A DNA stretch of 64,000 bases, from assembly GCA_021603905.1 (NCBI GenBank), contig BQIU01000003.1, forward strand, positions 1 through 64,000, read 5' to 3'. Of the stretch, positions 42,552 to 51,990 are shown piece after piece. The position numbers and the translations under genes are program-made. Below the pieces are notes generated by a model. It ran no database searches and was not told the DNA's origin. It saw nothing but the letters and a program-made list of their open reading frames with translations. The stretch's first letter is position 1. The number at the start of each line of letters is the position of its first letter. The DNA is from Nitrospirales bacterium (GTDB taxonomy: Bacteria > Nitrospirota > Nitrospiria > Nitrospirales > UBA8639).

Positions 42552-43751
42552 ATGTACATGCCACTTGCACAATGTAAATATCAAATTCTTTTAGTCAGAT
42601 TCCTGAGATACACAATGATAAGTGTCTCAACCATTGCATGGCTTGTGTGTTCTGCCACTTTCACCTTTGGCAACGAAAAACATGGTCACACACCCCCACT
42701 CACGACAACGACCACCGGCCACCATGTTCCAGGAGCCACGTTTCAAGTGTTTCTCCAGCCTGGCAAAGGTGCCGCCGAGGACATCGTATTGGACAAATCG
42801 GTTGCTGACGATGCCGTCCAAACATTAGTAGATGCCTTGGGCACCATGATCCAACAACGCCATCACTATCCAAGATTCGATGAAGCCGTTAAAAAAAACG
42901 TTCTCAAGAAAGTCGTCATCGAACCCAAAGTCTTTAATCGTTTTGTCAAAGAATTTCCGTTTCTCGTAGCACGGACAAGCCAACCAAAACAGGTCGTCCT
43001 ACTCGTCAACGCTTTGAAGCTTAAAGAGGAAGGCTATCTCAATCATTTCGAAAAGCTCATCCCGCGTCTTGAACGAGAGTTTCAATGGGTCTTGAGCAAA
43101 GCCGCTACGCAACCAAAACCGAAAAAAGTCTCCATTCAACGAGACCTCGTCCATGCCCCAATTGAGACAGTCAAAGAAATCAAATCGATGTCCGGGGATG
43201 AACGGGAACAAGCGATTCAGGCGCTCTTTGAATCGTATCTCGTCACGATCGATGACTATCAAAGCCTCATGCACCAACCGGCCTACGATGTTGGCTCGAC
43301 ACAACTCATAAAACCTGCCCAGCCAGATTCCACCGTGAAGCTCTATGACATTCGGATTCGCGAAGCGCTTCAGTTACTCGTTCGCGAGCCTTCCTTTATC
43401 GAGCATACACCTAAAGCAGTGAGGAATTTATTAAATGGCCGAATCTGGAATGTGTCGTTTGTGAAAATCGACTCACGTGAGTGGGCGACAAGAACGCGAG
43501 TGGCACCAAAAGATAAGTCCGTGGTGGTTGGAAAGAATGAGACCTCTATTCAACCGGCAAAAATCTTAGTGAATTACCATCGGAAAGCCATACCGGAAGA
43601 TCCGTATTATACGGAAACCGAAGGCCTGCCCATGGGTGCGCTATCAGCCCATCAACTCGCTCGCGTCATCGCCCTGGAAATCGAAAAGAACATCACCGAT
43701 AAATCCATGCGCGGCCATGTCGCACAAGATGAGCAGACAGCACCGGAGTAG
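42552..43751 (+). CDS. Secreted protein of unknown function, 399 residues
   Basis: The ATG at 42552 (MYMPLAQCKYQ) is chosen because GAGGAG lies 7-8 nt upstream. A hydrophobic segment (MISVSTIAWLVCSATFTFG) ends in a likely cleavage site. The mature protein is largely helical and charged: AVKKNVLKKVVIEPKVFNR, LNHFEKLIPRLEREFQWVL, SGDEREQAIQALFESYLVT. A more mixed C-terminal part contains EWATRTRVAPKDKSVVVG and GALSAHQLARVIALEIEKN. No catalytic motif or family is recognised. It is divergent from the DsrE-like gene. Confidence 0.72.
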   Translation: MYMPLAQCKYQILLVRFLRYTMISVSTIAWLVCSATFTFGNEKHGHTPPLTTTTTGHHVPGATFQVFLQPGKGAAEDIVLDKSVADDAVQTLVDALGTMIQQRHHYPRFDEAVKKNVLKKVVIEPKVFNRFVKEFPFLVARTSQPKQVVLLVNALKLKEEGYLNHFEKLIPRLEREFQWVLSKAATQPKPKKVSIQRDLVHAPIETVKEIKSMSGDEREQAIQALFESYLVTIDDYQSLMHQPAYDVGSTQLIKPAQPDSTVKLYDIRIREALQLLVREPSFIEHTPKAVRNLLNGRIWNVSFVKIDSREWATRTRVAPKDKSVVVGKNETSIQPAKILVNYHRKAIPEDPYYTETEGLPMGALSAHQLARVIALEIEKNITDKSMRGHVAQDEQTAPE

Positions 43752-43867
43752 GTAACCCTGCGCCAGCAATACCAACATACGTGCCAAAATTCACGCTAAT
43801 CACATCAACTGGCAGCTGGCAGGGAAGAGTGTAAATTCGAGTCTGACCCCTAAAAAACTATAAATAA
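43752..43867. repeat. Intergenic stretch with inverted copy of GGGGTCAGACTCGAA
   Basis: The exact 15-base motif lies at 43836-43850 in the opposite orientation to the copy at 19182. It directly precedes the PIN-domain relic. Nothing else is recognised in this stretch. Confidence 0.5.
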
Positions 43868-44190
43868 CAAAGCTCCAACGTCTTTCTTCGATTCCTGACG
43901 AATGATGACCCACAGAAGGCTAAACGTGCCGAAGCCCTCTTTCGCAAGGCCATCAGAGGAGAAATTGTTTTAGCAACCAGCCTTTTATTCGTCACCGAAA
44001 TCGTCTGGACTTTAGAGTCGTTTTATTATCTCGACAAGCAAGAGATTGCATACAAGGTAGAGAAATTTTCAAACACTCCGCATCTAGAGTGCACCGATTA
44101 CACCATAAAATTTGCGCACACAACAGCTGATTTTCATAATAGGCCTCATAATCAATATCTCCTTAGCGCCTCAAACTATGACTTTCGTTT
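43868..44190 (+). pseudogene. Remnant of a PIN-domain (VapC-like) toxin gene
   Basis: The frame reads NVFLRFLTNDDPQKAKRAE, LFRKAIRGEIVLATSLLFVT, EIVWTLESFYYLDKQEIAYK and HLECTDYTI. This matches the first ~90 residues of VapC-type PIN ribonucleases. The start codon and the first residues (normally MxxxDT or similar, with the first catalytic Asp) are missing, as a TAA lies just before. After CTDYTI the sequence no longer follows the family, so the C-terminal acidic residues are gone. No antitoxin partner is left. It overlaps the 3' end of the convergent VOC gene slightly. Confidence 0.7.
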
Positions 44191-44541
44191 ATGGATGATG
44201 AGGCCATTGCCATCGGGGTCGGCAATCACCGCCATATGACAGACTTTGGTTTCAAATGGTTCAATGCTAAACGTCACATGCTGAGTTTGTAACTCTTGTA
44301 TGGCTTGCTCAAAATCCTCGACTTCTAACGAGACGGATGGCCCGTCAGCTGAAGGCTGCCATTCTTTGGCTACATTACTCAACGCTAAAACTGATTGTCC
44401 GATTTGGTATTCCACCCAAGCCGTTTCTTCCGTACCATTCACCCAGGATGGAACAAGTCCTAAGACTTCTTCATAGAACGTTCGTGCGCGAGGTAAATCG
44501 GTCACAGGGTATCCCGTAAACGCTATTTCGATTACCTTCAT
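44176..44541 (-). CDS. VOC (glyoxalase/bleomycin-resistance fold) family protein
   Basis: A GAGGAGAGA site fixes the start at 44541, giving 121 residues. FTGYPVTDLPRARTFYEEVL and LGLVPSWV open the first beta-alpha-beta-beta-beta unit. The second ends with VCHMAVIADPDGNGLIIHK. The fold binds a metal with His and Glu residues in lyases and dioxygenases, or acts as a drug-binding protein. Function is not predictable. It is a single gene. Confidence 0.87.
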   Translation of the reverse strand: MKVIEIAFTGYPVTDLPRARTFYEEVLGLVPSWVNGTEETAWVEYQIGQSVLALSNVAKEWQPSADGPSVSLEVEDFEQAIQELQTQHVTFSIEPFETKVCHMAVIADPDGNGLIIHKRKS

Positions 44542-44782
44542 AAATCTCTCCTCAGTTGAAGATTCATTGATAATAAACAACTCTACACTGCACTATAGGA
44601 TAGGCAATTTGATTAGGTATAGCCATAGCTCCTCTATCCTATTGGGTTTACAAGTTTGTCTCAATGGAGGAATTGATCGACGGCGTCTCATCAGTTATGG
44701 TTCAGAGATATCTGAATAATGCACTCTTTGACACAAATCAACCAGCTCTCATTCACACGTCACAATATCGATACGATCATCT

Positions 44783-45883
44783 ATGCATATTGAAAAAGGC
44801 ACCTGCTTAGCGATATTTGCCTATGATATCGGAACCGCCATTGACTTAGATCAAGCCGACCAGCGTATCACGGCTACCAAAAAACGCGATCGACTCAAAC
44901 GACAACGTTCTGCCCCGCAGTATTTTGATTATCGGCCTCCACCACTCCGCATCAGCGAAGATGTGGAATCCTTGCAAATTGGAGATGCCTTCACACGACC
45001 TTCTGTCGATGTCGTCTTGTATGACTTTGGTGCCGTTTCTGTTATCTACTCTATTCCTCTCCAGGGTTCATTTGAGGCGCTGCTCCCACTCAGTGAAGCA
45101 CTCTATGAAAATGCGCTGCTGCTCGATGAGTCTCGGCAACGAGTCAATCTTCTTGTCAAGACCATTGCCTCGGCCGTTGAAAAACCAAGTATTGCTTCCT
45201 TTGTCGAAGATTACTTGATCTTTCACATCGAGGCGACTCAGCCGATCTTCACCGCAACCGATATCGTCACGACTTTGAGTCCAGCGATCGCTCAAATTCT
45301 TCGCTGTGAACGCGAGCCCTTATCCGAACAAGAAGTGCATGACTCAACTTCATACCATATTGCATTTGGGAAAAATGACATTTCCTTCATTGATTGGAAT
45401 GGCGCGTTGATCTATGGAGAGGAGATGGAGGATGTCTGTGCCGTGCTCGAATTCGCCAATGTTGAACTTCTTGAACGACGATATCTGGACGACCAATTGG
45501 ATACGGCATTGGATCAAGTCTATGAATCGCTCACCAAATATCAGTGGCAACACTTTCGCTGGCCAGGCTCTTTTCATACCGATCTTCGTGGAATCGGACA
45601 ACTGCAAGTTGATAGTGCCATCCTGTTTGAACGTGTCACCAATGCGTTAAAATTGCTCGGCGATCAATATCTGGCGCGCGTGTATCGTCTGACCTCTCAG
45701 CGTTTCCATTTAGAGGGATGGGATGCCGGCATTCATCGAAAACTCGAAACTATTGCCAGCGTGTACGAAAAACTGGCTGATCAGACCGGGAACCGCCGCA
45801 TGGAGGTTTTAGAATGGATCATTATTATTCTGATTGCGGTATCCATCCTTCTCCCGTTTATTCCAGGATTTCCAGGATACTAA
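44783..45883 (+). CDS. RMD1/YagE family (DUF155) protein
   Basis: This 366-residue protein has the DUF155 plan. An N-terminal domain contains TCLAIFAYDIGTAIDL and VDVVLYDFGAVSVIYSIPL. A helical middle has EDVCAVLEFANVELLERRYL, DQLDTALDQVYESL and DQYLARVYRLTSQRFHLEGW. A C-terminal membrane anchor (WIIIILIAVSILLPFI) ends the protein. Related yeast and mitochondrial proteins are anchored factors of uncertain role (RMD1, RMND1). It is followed by rmuC with a 4-nt gap, which suggests one transcript. Confidence 0.87.
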   Translation: MHIEKGTCLAIFAYDIGTAIDLDQADQRITATKKRDRLKRQRSAPQYFDYRPPPLRISEDVESLQIGDAFTRPSVDVVLYDFGAVSVIYSIPLQGSFEALLPLSEALYENALLLDESRQRVNLLVKTIASAVEKPSIASFVEDYLIFHIEATQPIFTATDIVTTLSPAIAQILRCEREPLSEQEVHDSTSYHIAFGKNDISFIDWNGALIYGEEMEDVCAVLEFANVELLERRYLDDQLDTALDQVYESLTKYQWQHFRWPGSFHTDLRGIGQLQVDSAILFERVTNALKLLGDQYLARVYRLTSQRFHLEGWDAGIHRKLETIASVYEKLADQTGNRRMEVLEWIIIILIAVSILLPFIPGFPGY

Positions 45884-45887
45884 ATTG

Positions 45888-47303
45888 ATGCTGCCCATTC
45901 CTGACTGGACGATTCTTACCATGACCTTTTTGGCCGGAGCATGCGTCGCCTGGCTCATTACGAGTACACGAGTGAAAGCCTCGATGACGTCTGCCCTGAG
46001 CCACGAAGAGCAGCAACGGGCAGCCGCAGAGTCACGAATTGAGGAACTGCGTCAACAACTCACGGCGATTCACACTGAATGTCATCAGACTCGTGAACGC
46101 TTTATGGACAGTGAGGCTGCGAAAATTTCTGCTGAGACCAAGTATGAAGAAGCCACTCGTCATCTTGCTCAGCAACATTCGCTCCTGGAAGAAACAAAAT
46201 CCACACTCTCAAATACCTTTCGCTCACTGGCCGCAGAAGCTCTGGCAGGAAATAACACCGGGTTTTTGACCTTGGCGGAAGAGAAATTCAAGGCCTTACG
46301 AGAAGAAAGTTCCAATGATCTCGAACAGAAAAAAATGTCGATCGACGCACTTGTTCAACCTCTCACACAACTGCTCTCCACGTATCAACAGGAAACCAAA
46401 GCACTTGAAGACAAGCGACTTCGTGAACTGAGTACCGTAGGCGAACAATTACGACAAGTGGCGCTCACTCAGTCAACCTTACATACCGAAACCGCAAAAC
46501 TCGTCAACGCACTCCGTTCACCACAAGTCCGAGGTCGGTGGGGTGAAATTGCCCTTCGCAAAACAGCAGAACTAGCGGGCATGTCTGCACATTGTGATTT
46601 CATTGAACAAAAAAATGTCACAACCGCCACCGGTCATCTTCGTCCTGACATGGTGGTCAAACTTCCAGCACAACGGGAAGTCGTGATCGATTCTAAAGTA
46701 CCATTTAGCGCATTCCTCGAATCGCTTGAAGCCACAAACGAGGATGAACGCAACCGTGCGCTCTCGCGCCATGCGGCGCAAGTGAAACATCATGTCAATC
46801 AACTGTCTTCTAAAGAGTACTGGGACCAGTTTCAGGCCTCTCCAGAATTCGTCGTTTTGTTCATCCCTAACGATTCATTTCTGGCTGCGGCGGCTGAACG
46901 AGACCCCTCACTCATTGAATCCGCCATCAGTAAAAATATTGTCATCGCGACGCCAACGACGTTTATCGCATTACTCAAAGCCATCGCCTATGGATGGAAG
47001 CAGGAACAAATCACGGAAGATGCCGAACGCATTAGTACCCTAGGGCAGGAGCTTTCAGAACGCTTGGGAATCTTAGTGGATCATTTCTTGAAAATTGGTG
47101 GATCGCTTGGCAAGGCGGTCGATGCCTACAATGCGTCCGTGGCATCCCTGGAAAGCCGCGTACTGCCTACGGCACGAAAGTTTCAACAGCTAGGAGCCGG
47201 CAGCAAAAAAGACATCGATGACCTTCGACCCATCGATCATATTCCTCGCACCGTGGCATCGACACAACACGAGACAGAGGTTCCAGACCGATACACACCG
47301 TAA
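45888..47303 (+). CDS. rmuC: DNA recombination protein RmuC
   Basis: The start at 45888 lies 4 nt after the previous stop; the frame extends upstream inside that gene. The 471-residue product has an N-terminal membrane helix and a long coiled coil (~30-200). The conserved RmuC nuclease-like domain follows: VRGRWGEIALRKTAELAGM, RPDMVVKLPAQREVVIDSKV, YWDQFQASPEFVVLFIPNDS, and TPTTFIALLKAIAYGWKQE. RmuC limits inversions at short inverted repeats and can restrict incoming DNA. That is notable here given the many inverted repeats in this window. Confidence 0.94.
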   Translation: MLPIPDWTILTMTFLAGACVAWLITSTRVKASMTSALSHEEQQRAAAESRIEELRQQLTAIHTECHQTRERFMDSEAAKISAETKYEEATRHLAQQHSLLEETKSTLSNTFRSLAAEALAGNNTGFLTLAEEKFKALREESSNDLEQKKMSIDALVQPLTQLLSTYQQETKALEDKRLRELSTVGEQLRQVALTQSTLHTETAKLVNALRSPQVRGRWGEIALRKTAELAGMSAHCDFIEQKNVTTATGHLRPDMVVKLPAQREVVIDSKVPFSAFLESLEATNEDERNRALSRHAAQVKHHVNQLSSKEYWDQFQASPEFVVLFIPNDSFLAAAAERDPSLIESAISKNIVIATPTTFIALLKAIAYGWKQEQITEDAERISTLGQELSERLGILVDHFLKIGGSLGKAVDAYNASVASLESRVLPTARKFQQLGAGSKKDIDDLRPIDHIPRTVASTQHETEVPDRYTP

Positions 47304-47330
47304 CTGTTTCACTTCTTATGAAGGGAGGAT

Positions 47331-47405
47331 CGTGAAGCGTCCTTCTTGTCTCGCAAGAATCCTTTTTGTATTGATACGGAATACGAGATACGCTTCACGA
47401 GAAAC
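47331..47405. repeat. Degenerate repeat before the alcohol dehydrogenase gene
   Basis: CGTGAAGCGT and ACGAGATACGCTTCACGAG belong to the same family of GTGAAGCGT-like sequences found after the receptors. It lies just before the gene start and gives a misleading upstream extension of the reading frame. Confidence 0.4.
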
Positions 47406-47412
47406 GAACCTT

Positions 47413-48414
47413 ATGAAAGCCATGCTCCTTAAACAAGAAGATGATGTCTCCGGAGCACCTCTTCGCCTTACGGAACTTCCTGATCCTCACCCCGGCTCAG
47501 GGCAAGTTCGAGTCAAAGTCCAGGTATGTGGCGTGTGCAGGACCGATCTTCATATCGTTGAAGGCGAGTTACCACGTTCAACCCGCCCCATTATCCCAGG
47601 GCATGAGACGATTGGCATTGTCGATCAAGTTGGCCCACAGGTTCACCACCTGAAAGAGGGAGACAGAGTCGGCATTGCCTGGCTTCAAGACACCTGCGGA
47701 CACTGTGAGTTTTGCTTGAACAACCGGGAAAATCTTTGTTCACAGGCTCTCTTCACAGGCTATCACGTCCATGGCGGCTACGCGGAATATGCGTTGGTTT
47801 CGGAACAATTTGCGTATCCCATCCCCTCTATATTTAGCGATGAAGAAGCTGCGCCATTACTCTGCGCTGGCATAATTGGGTATCGCGCGTTACGTCGCAG
47901 TCACATCAAGCCCGGTCAACGTCTCGGACTCTATGGATTTGGTGCATCCGCGCATATCACCATTCAAATTGCCCGGCACTGGGGTTGTTCAGTCTATGTC
48001 TGTTCGCTTCGCGAGGAACATCGTGCCCTTGCTCGTCAGCTGGGAGCGGTTTGGGTTGGCGAAGCCGCAGAAGGTCCTCCTGATACTTTACACGGCGCAA
48101 TCCTATTTGCACCCGCAGGGGAACTTGTCCCGCCAGCTCTTCGGGCTCTTGAGAAAGGCGGCACACTCGCGTTAGCCGGCATTCATATGAGCGCGATTCC
48201 ACAGCTTGACTATGTACAAGACTTATTTCATGAACGGACGATTCAAAGTGTCACGGCAAATACGAAACAGGACGGGTTAGATCTTTTCCAAGAGGCGTCA
48301 GCCATTCCCATCAGAACGCATACCCAAACATTTCCATTAGAGGCTGCCAACCTCGCCCTACAAAAATTGAAAGCTGGAACCATTCAAGGTGCAGGAGTCT
48401 TGACGCTGCCATAA
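47413..48414 (+). CDS. Zinc-dependent alcohol dehydrogenase
   Basis: The 333-residue medium-chain dehydrogenase starts at MKAMLLKQED; the open frame before it is repeat DNA. Catalytic zinc ligands are Cys42 (CGVCRTDLH) and the His/Glu of GHE near 64. The structural zinc is held by Cys95, 98, 101 and 109 (CGHCEFC...C). The NAD(P) site is LGLYGFGASAHITIQIA. It oxidises an alcohol or reduces an aldehyde; substrate range is not evident. A close match would be the ADH family proteins with the DTCGHCEFC loop. It forms no obvious operon. Confidence 0.92.
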   Translation: MKAMLLKQEDDVSGAPLRLTELPDPHPGSGQVRVKVQVCGVCRTDLHIVEGELPRSTRPIIPGHETIGIVDQVGPQVHHLKEGDRVGIAWLQDTCGHCEFCLNNRENLCSQALFTGYHVHGGYAEYALVSEQFAYPIPSIFSDEEAAPLLCAGIIGYRALRRSHIKPGQRLGLYGFGASAHITIQIARHWGCSVYVCSLREEHRALARQLGAVWVGEAAEGPPDTLHGAILFAPAGELVPPALRALEKGGTLALAGIHMSAIPQLDYVQDLFHERTIQSVTANTKQDGLDLFQEASAIPIRTHTQTFPLEAANLALQKLKAGTIQGAGVLTLP

Positions 48415-48471
48415 TGCAGAGGTATCTTTTCAGCAGAAATCGCTCAATGTCCAAACATATCGAAATCGGCT

Positions 48472-49074
48472 ATGATTAAAAAAATGGATGTTTCGGTTAA
48501 GACTGGAAGGGGGAATCAAATGGGTGATCGACAGTTTCAATGTTTCTCAATACCAAGCACCAGCAACCAAACTAATTTCATGACCAGAGAACCGGACTAC
48601 CTTTGGATGTTGACCTTCAGTTTTTTGAGTTTCATGATCCTGTTTTCCTATACGCAATCTTTCGCCGATGACGCCGCAACGGATGTCACAGAATCGACAT
48701 TGATCGTGCCATACACTGGCTCCATCCTCAAAGGCCCGCTTAAATTTCCTCTCTATAAAGGCAAAGGATTTGAATATTTCACCGCCGGGGTCGGCTTGGA
48801 AGAACGCCAGGTGACCTATCCATCGTATCCGGTCAAGTTGATTCTTGTGCAGGATGGAGGAGCATTTTTATCAAACGTTGCAATTACCGTCCATCAGCTG
48901 GATGGACCGGTGACATTTGATATCCCTGCGACTCATGTCGAAGGCCCATGGGTCTTCCTCAACATTCCCACTGGGACCTATGTGCTCAAGGCGATGAATT
49001 CTCAACAGCAACTTATTGAAAAACAGATTGACGTTGTAAATAATCAACAGAAGATTATCCACCTACGCTGGTAA
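48472..49074 (+). CDS. Secreted protein of unknown function
   Basis: This 200-residue frame has a hydrophobic export signal (WMLTFSFLSFMILFSYTQSFA, cleavage before DDAAT). The ATG near 48580 (MTREPDYLW) would give a normal signal length and may be the true start. The mature part is beta-rich, with TLIVPYTGSILKGPLKFPLY, YPVKLILVQDGGAFLSNVAI and IPTGTYVLKAMNSQQQLIEK. That end resembles carboxypeptidase-regulatory-like folds. No family can be named with confidence. Confidence 0.7.
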   Translation: MIKKMDVSVKTGRGNQMGDRQFQCFSIPSTSNQTNFMTREPDYLWMLTFSFLSFMILFSYTQSFADDAATDVTESTLIVPYTGSILKGPLKFPLYKGKGFEYFTAGVGLEERQVTYPSYPVKLILVQDGGAFLSNVAITVHQLDGPVTFDIPATHVEGPWVFLNIPTGTYVLKAMNSQQQLIEKQIDVVNNQQKIIHLRW

Positions 49075-49349
49075 GATTGGCCGCGCACATAGGCGTGGGA
49101 TCCAACTTGTACCAGCTCCACACATCTCCGAGATCCGCGACCATCATTACCTGCAGACTCGGCCTGACTCTCTGAACGAAAGAGTATGCTAAACTCCTTC
49201 ACATCGGTCATCCGCGCACGTTAACTCACCCCCTGCCCTCCCTGACACCTCGCGCCTCCCGTTCATTAGAAATTTTTAATGTGGGTCTAATCTGAAACTT
49301 AGATCTCATTGATAGGATCCACCCATAAGCTAAGGAGGCAAGCATCATT

Positions 49350-49637
49350 ATGATTAACGATACAAACAAAGCAAATGTGAGTCAGTATACGTGTTCACGG
49401 TGTCAGGGCCTCATGGCTCCAGAATCATGCTTCAATTTGCATTACGATGCAGGAGAAATGGAGATATTGACTTGGCGTTGCCTGCAATGCGGAGAGTTGA
49501 TCGATCCGGTCATCCTCCAAAATCGCTCAAACCCTCTTCCCAACGCCGAAAGAAGAAAACCGCGTCCGATGTTACCAAGCGTACAACGAACATCAAGATC
49601 GAAATCGCTGACGGCTCACCCGTGTGAGAAATCATAG
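49350..49637 (+). CDS. Small zinc-ribbon-like protein, unknown function
   Basis: A strong TAAGGAGG site precedes the ATG. The 95-residue product has two cysteine pairs, CSRCQG near residue 15 and CLQCGE near 44, the pattern of a zinc ribbon. A basic, Pro/Arg-rich tail follows. Such short proteins often bind nucleic acid or act in regulation, but none is recognised here. A response-regulator gene follows after ~50 nt. Confidence 0.75.
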   Translation: MINDTNKANVSQYTCSRCQGLMAPESCFNLHYDAGEMEILTWRCLQCGELIDPVILQNRSNPLPNAERRKPRPMLPSVQRTSRSKSLTAHPCEKS

Positions 49638-49688
49638 TGTGCAGTGAAAGATAAACGTTAAATAGTCATAACGACATTGAGAAATAGA

Positions 49689-50093
49689 ATGGCACATCGC
49701 ATCCTTATAATTGATGATAATGCCGACATTCGATGGATATTATCTGACCTACTGGAATCGCACGGATTTCGTTGCGAAAAGGCTCAAAACGCGATAACAG
49801 CACTCTCGATGGTTCAAAATTCTGACTTTGACCTCATTTTGACCGACTATCAGATGCCGAAGATGAACGGATTGGAGTTGCTTCAGCAACTTTCCGCATC
49901 GTCGAGGACTTCATCTATACCCGTGATCATGATTACGGCGTTTGGGAGTGAGACACTTGAGTCTGACGCACAACAGGCCGGAGCCTGCGCTGTGCTTCGG
50001 AAACCAATCGATTCGCGTGAACTTCTGACAACCGTCACGCAAACAATCGAAAAAACACTACCGCCTCACTCTAGCCCATGTCAGTGTCGATAA
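49689..50093 (+). CDS. Single-domain response regulator
   Basis: The 134-residue protein starts MAHRILIIDDNADIRWILSD; the frame reaches back to 49677. It is a lone receiver: acidic pair in IIDDN, phospho-acceptor Asp53 in LILTDYQMPKMNG, Thr in MITAFGS and Lys in VLRKPIDS. There is no output domain, so it acts by protein contact or phosphotransfer. A sensor kinase is not adjacent. The hybrid kinases at 5170 and 57536 are candidates only by presence. Confidence 0.92.
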   Translation: MAHRILIIDDNADIRWILSDLLESHGFRCEKAQNAITALSMVQNSDFDLILTDYQMPKMNGLELLQQLSASSRTSSIPVIMITAFGSETLESDAQQAGACAVLRKPIDSRELLTTVTQTIEKTLPPHSSPCQCR

Positions 50094-50278
50094 CATGAGA
50101 AAGAGAGCCGGAAATGTTTCCCTGAGTCGCTTCGGGATACCATCCCACCACAATTGGTTACCCACGACCAAAGATTTAGGCAAGCGCTTCCGCCTCTCCC
50201 GTTTTCGGGCAAGGTTTTATAAAACTTCGATTGACGCCTGTCGCTATTTCAACCGCTCAAAGGCCGAACGATTTGAAT

Positions 50279-50764
50279 ATGAAAACCAGACTATTCAGAC
50301 AGAGACGCATTAATCATCGTCCTCTCGCGCGTTCTATCTTGCTATCATTTCTCATATTCTTCCTCTCCCCATTAATGATTGAAGTTGTGTTCTCCCAAAC
50401 GATGCTCACCTCTACACCGATGAGTGAGGATGAGGCCATTCAGCTAGGTGAAGAGTTTGGACTGATCGTTGGCGAGGTTGATGAAGAACTTCGAGCATAC
50501 CTCGGGCTTGAACGAGCAGAAGGCGTCGTGGTGTTTGAAGTGATTGGGGGAAAACCCGCAGATCTCGCGGGAATCAAAGCGCGATCACTCATTAAAGAAA
50601 TCGACTCCCATGATATTCATACCTTAAAAGAGTTTGGCACGGCCCTCAAAATAGCACTAACAACAGAGAATTTCAGCTTAGCCACATATGAACCAGCTGA
50701 CCCGACAAACCAAGGCCTCACTGGTGGTGTCCACTTTCACTTCGTCCGCGTCAAAAAAACTTAA
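50279..50764 (+). CDS. Exported PDZ-domain protein
   Basis: Starting at MKTRLFRQRR, the 161-residue protein has a signal segment (SILLSFLIFFLSPLMIEVVF). A single PDZ domain (~70-150) contains LGLERAEGVVVFEVIGGKPA, DLAGIKARSLIKEIDSHDIH and LKEFGTALKIAL. PDZ domains of this kind bind peptide C-termini in the periplasm; no protease domain is attached. The frame continues upstream to 50231 without a ribosome site. It lies 185 nt after the response regulator. Confidence 0.85.
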   Translation: MKTRLFRQRRINHRPLARSILLSFLIFFLSPLMIEVVFSQTMLTSTPMSEDEAIQLGEEFGLIVGEVDEELRAYLGLERAEGVVVFEVIGGKPADLAGIKARSLIKEIDSHDIHTLKEFGTALKIALTTENFSLATYEPADPTNQGLTGGVHFHFVRVKKT

Positions 50765-50776
50765 TCCCTGACATTT

Positions 50777-50800
50777 ACGCCTCGTTGCCCATCAAGGCGT
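50777..50800 (+). terminator. Weak hairpin after the PDZ gene
   Basis: ACGCCT and AGGCGT pair around a 12-base loop 13 nt past the stop, followed by GTCTTCCC. Position suggests a terminator, but the stem is short and there is no T-run. The remaining gap to 51074 shows no gene. Confidence 0.35.
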
Positions 50801-51074
50801 GTCTTCCCATACGACTTTCCTTTCTAGTACGAAGTCTTCTCAAGTCAGAGTATTCTTTAAATCTCTTGCAGAGAAAGAACAATTGCCTCGAGCCCTGCAA
50901 CACACTACACTATAGCGAATACAAATAAGTACCAGCTGAGGGATATCAACCAACTCTGCGCGATTACTCATTTCCAACATGTGGAAGGTTATACCCGCTT
51001 GGATGTACTGATAATGCTTGACGACTCATATCACGTATTGGATATCAACATTGGACAAGTTGAAGCTTTATCGT

Positions 51075-51101
51075 TTCGGTATAACTGAAACGGCTATTGT
51101 G
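51075..51101 (+). repeat. 27-bp motif shared with 10572-10598
   Basis: It matches the copy before the 10606 gene at 23 of 27 positions, sharing TTCGG, CTGAAACGGCTAT. It lies 65-91 nt before the DUF4197 gene. A similar GAAAAACGGCTATAG appears near 55660 without a gene close by. Confidence 0.5.
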
Positions 51102-51165
51102 TGAATGCACATTCTTTTTTTGAATGTAACCGGGTTTCCCCACCCGACTCTCATGGAGGACTGTC

Positions 51166-51909
51166 ATGATCGAACCTCGACTCATCCTGAGCCTCTTACT
51201 GTGCCTTATTCCAAATATTTCTTTTGCGCAATTCGATCTCTTGGACAGCCTGAAAGAAAAGACAATCGAACAGCTCGGATCGTCAAGTAACAAGACTCTA
51301 GGAAATGACAAGATTATATCAGGCCTCAAAGAAGCCTTATCCGTTGGTACGGATAATACCATCAATCTCACGGGCAACCTTAACGGGTATCTCAAGAATG
51401 ACGCCATCAAAATCTTACTACCAAAACAATTACAGGCCATGGATAAAGGGCTGCGCGTCGTCGGGCTTGGGCCTCAAGTCGATGAATTCGTCGTTGGGAT
51501 GAATCGTGCCGCCGAGGAAGCCGCACCATTAGCCAAACCTATCTTTCAGGATGCCGTCAAAGAGATGTCGGTAGAAGACGGAAAAGCCATCTTAAATGGC
51601 GGAGACACCGCAGCGACTGATTACTTCAAAGGCAAGACCAAGGATAAGCTGACCGAAGCATTTACCCCAAAAGTTCAAGAAGCCATGGACAAGGTGGGAG
51701 TGGCCGCGCAGTACAAAGCACTCGTTGGCCGCTATACATCCTTACCTTTTGTTAAGGCTGAACAGTTCGACCTCGATCAGTACGTGGTCGGAAAAAGTTT
51801 GAATGGTTTGTTCTATACGCTTGCGCAAGAAGAACAAAAAATTCGAACCGATCCTGCAGCCCGCGTCACCGATCTATTGAAAGACGTATTCGGGAAACAG
51901 GGAAACTAG
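51166..51909 (+). CDS. DUF4197 family exported protein
   Basis: A GGAGG site lies close before the ATG. The 247-residue protein has a signal peptide (LILSLLLCLIPNISFA). The DUF4197 body includes NDKIISGLKEALSVGTDNTI, IKILLPKQLQAMDKGLRVVG, DEFVVGMNRAAEEAAPLAK and a C-terminal GLFYTLAQEEQKIRTDPAAR. The family is widespread in Gram-negative bacteria and of unknown function; it is predicted periplasmic and helical. It is a single gene in intergenic surroundings. Confidence 0.9.
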   Translation: MIEPRLILSLLLCLIPNISFAQFDLLDSLKEKTIEQLGSSSNKTLGNDKIISGLKEALSVGTDNTINLTGNLNGYLKNDAIKILLPKQLQAMDKGLRVVGLGPQVDEFVVGMNRAAEEAAPLAKPIFQDAVKEMSVEDGKAILNGGDTAATDYFKGKTKDKLTEAFTPKVQEAMDKVGVAAQYKALVGRYTSLPFVKAEQFDLDQYVVGKSLNGLFYTLAQEEQKIRTDPAARVTDLLKDVFGKQGN

Positions 51910-51990
51910 ATTTGAGCGATCGACTCCGTCCTGCGTTCCTAGTCTCGGATTGCGCAGAAGAATGTTAAGGCTCAATCATACGAAACGGAG

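Noticed and set aside
43868-44190. Functional VapC toxin
   Set aside because: The start, the first catalytic Asp and the C-terminal acidic residues are missing and no antitoxin gene is adjacent.
47218-47412. Upstream extension of the alcohol dehydrogenase frame
   Set aside because: The first 65 codons overlap rmuC and run through degenerate repeat DNA; the family starts at 47413.
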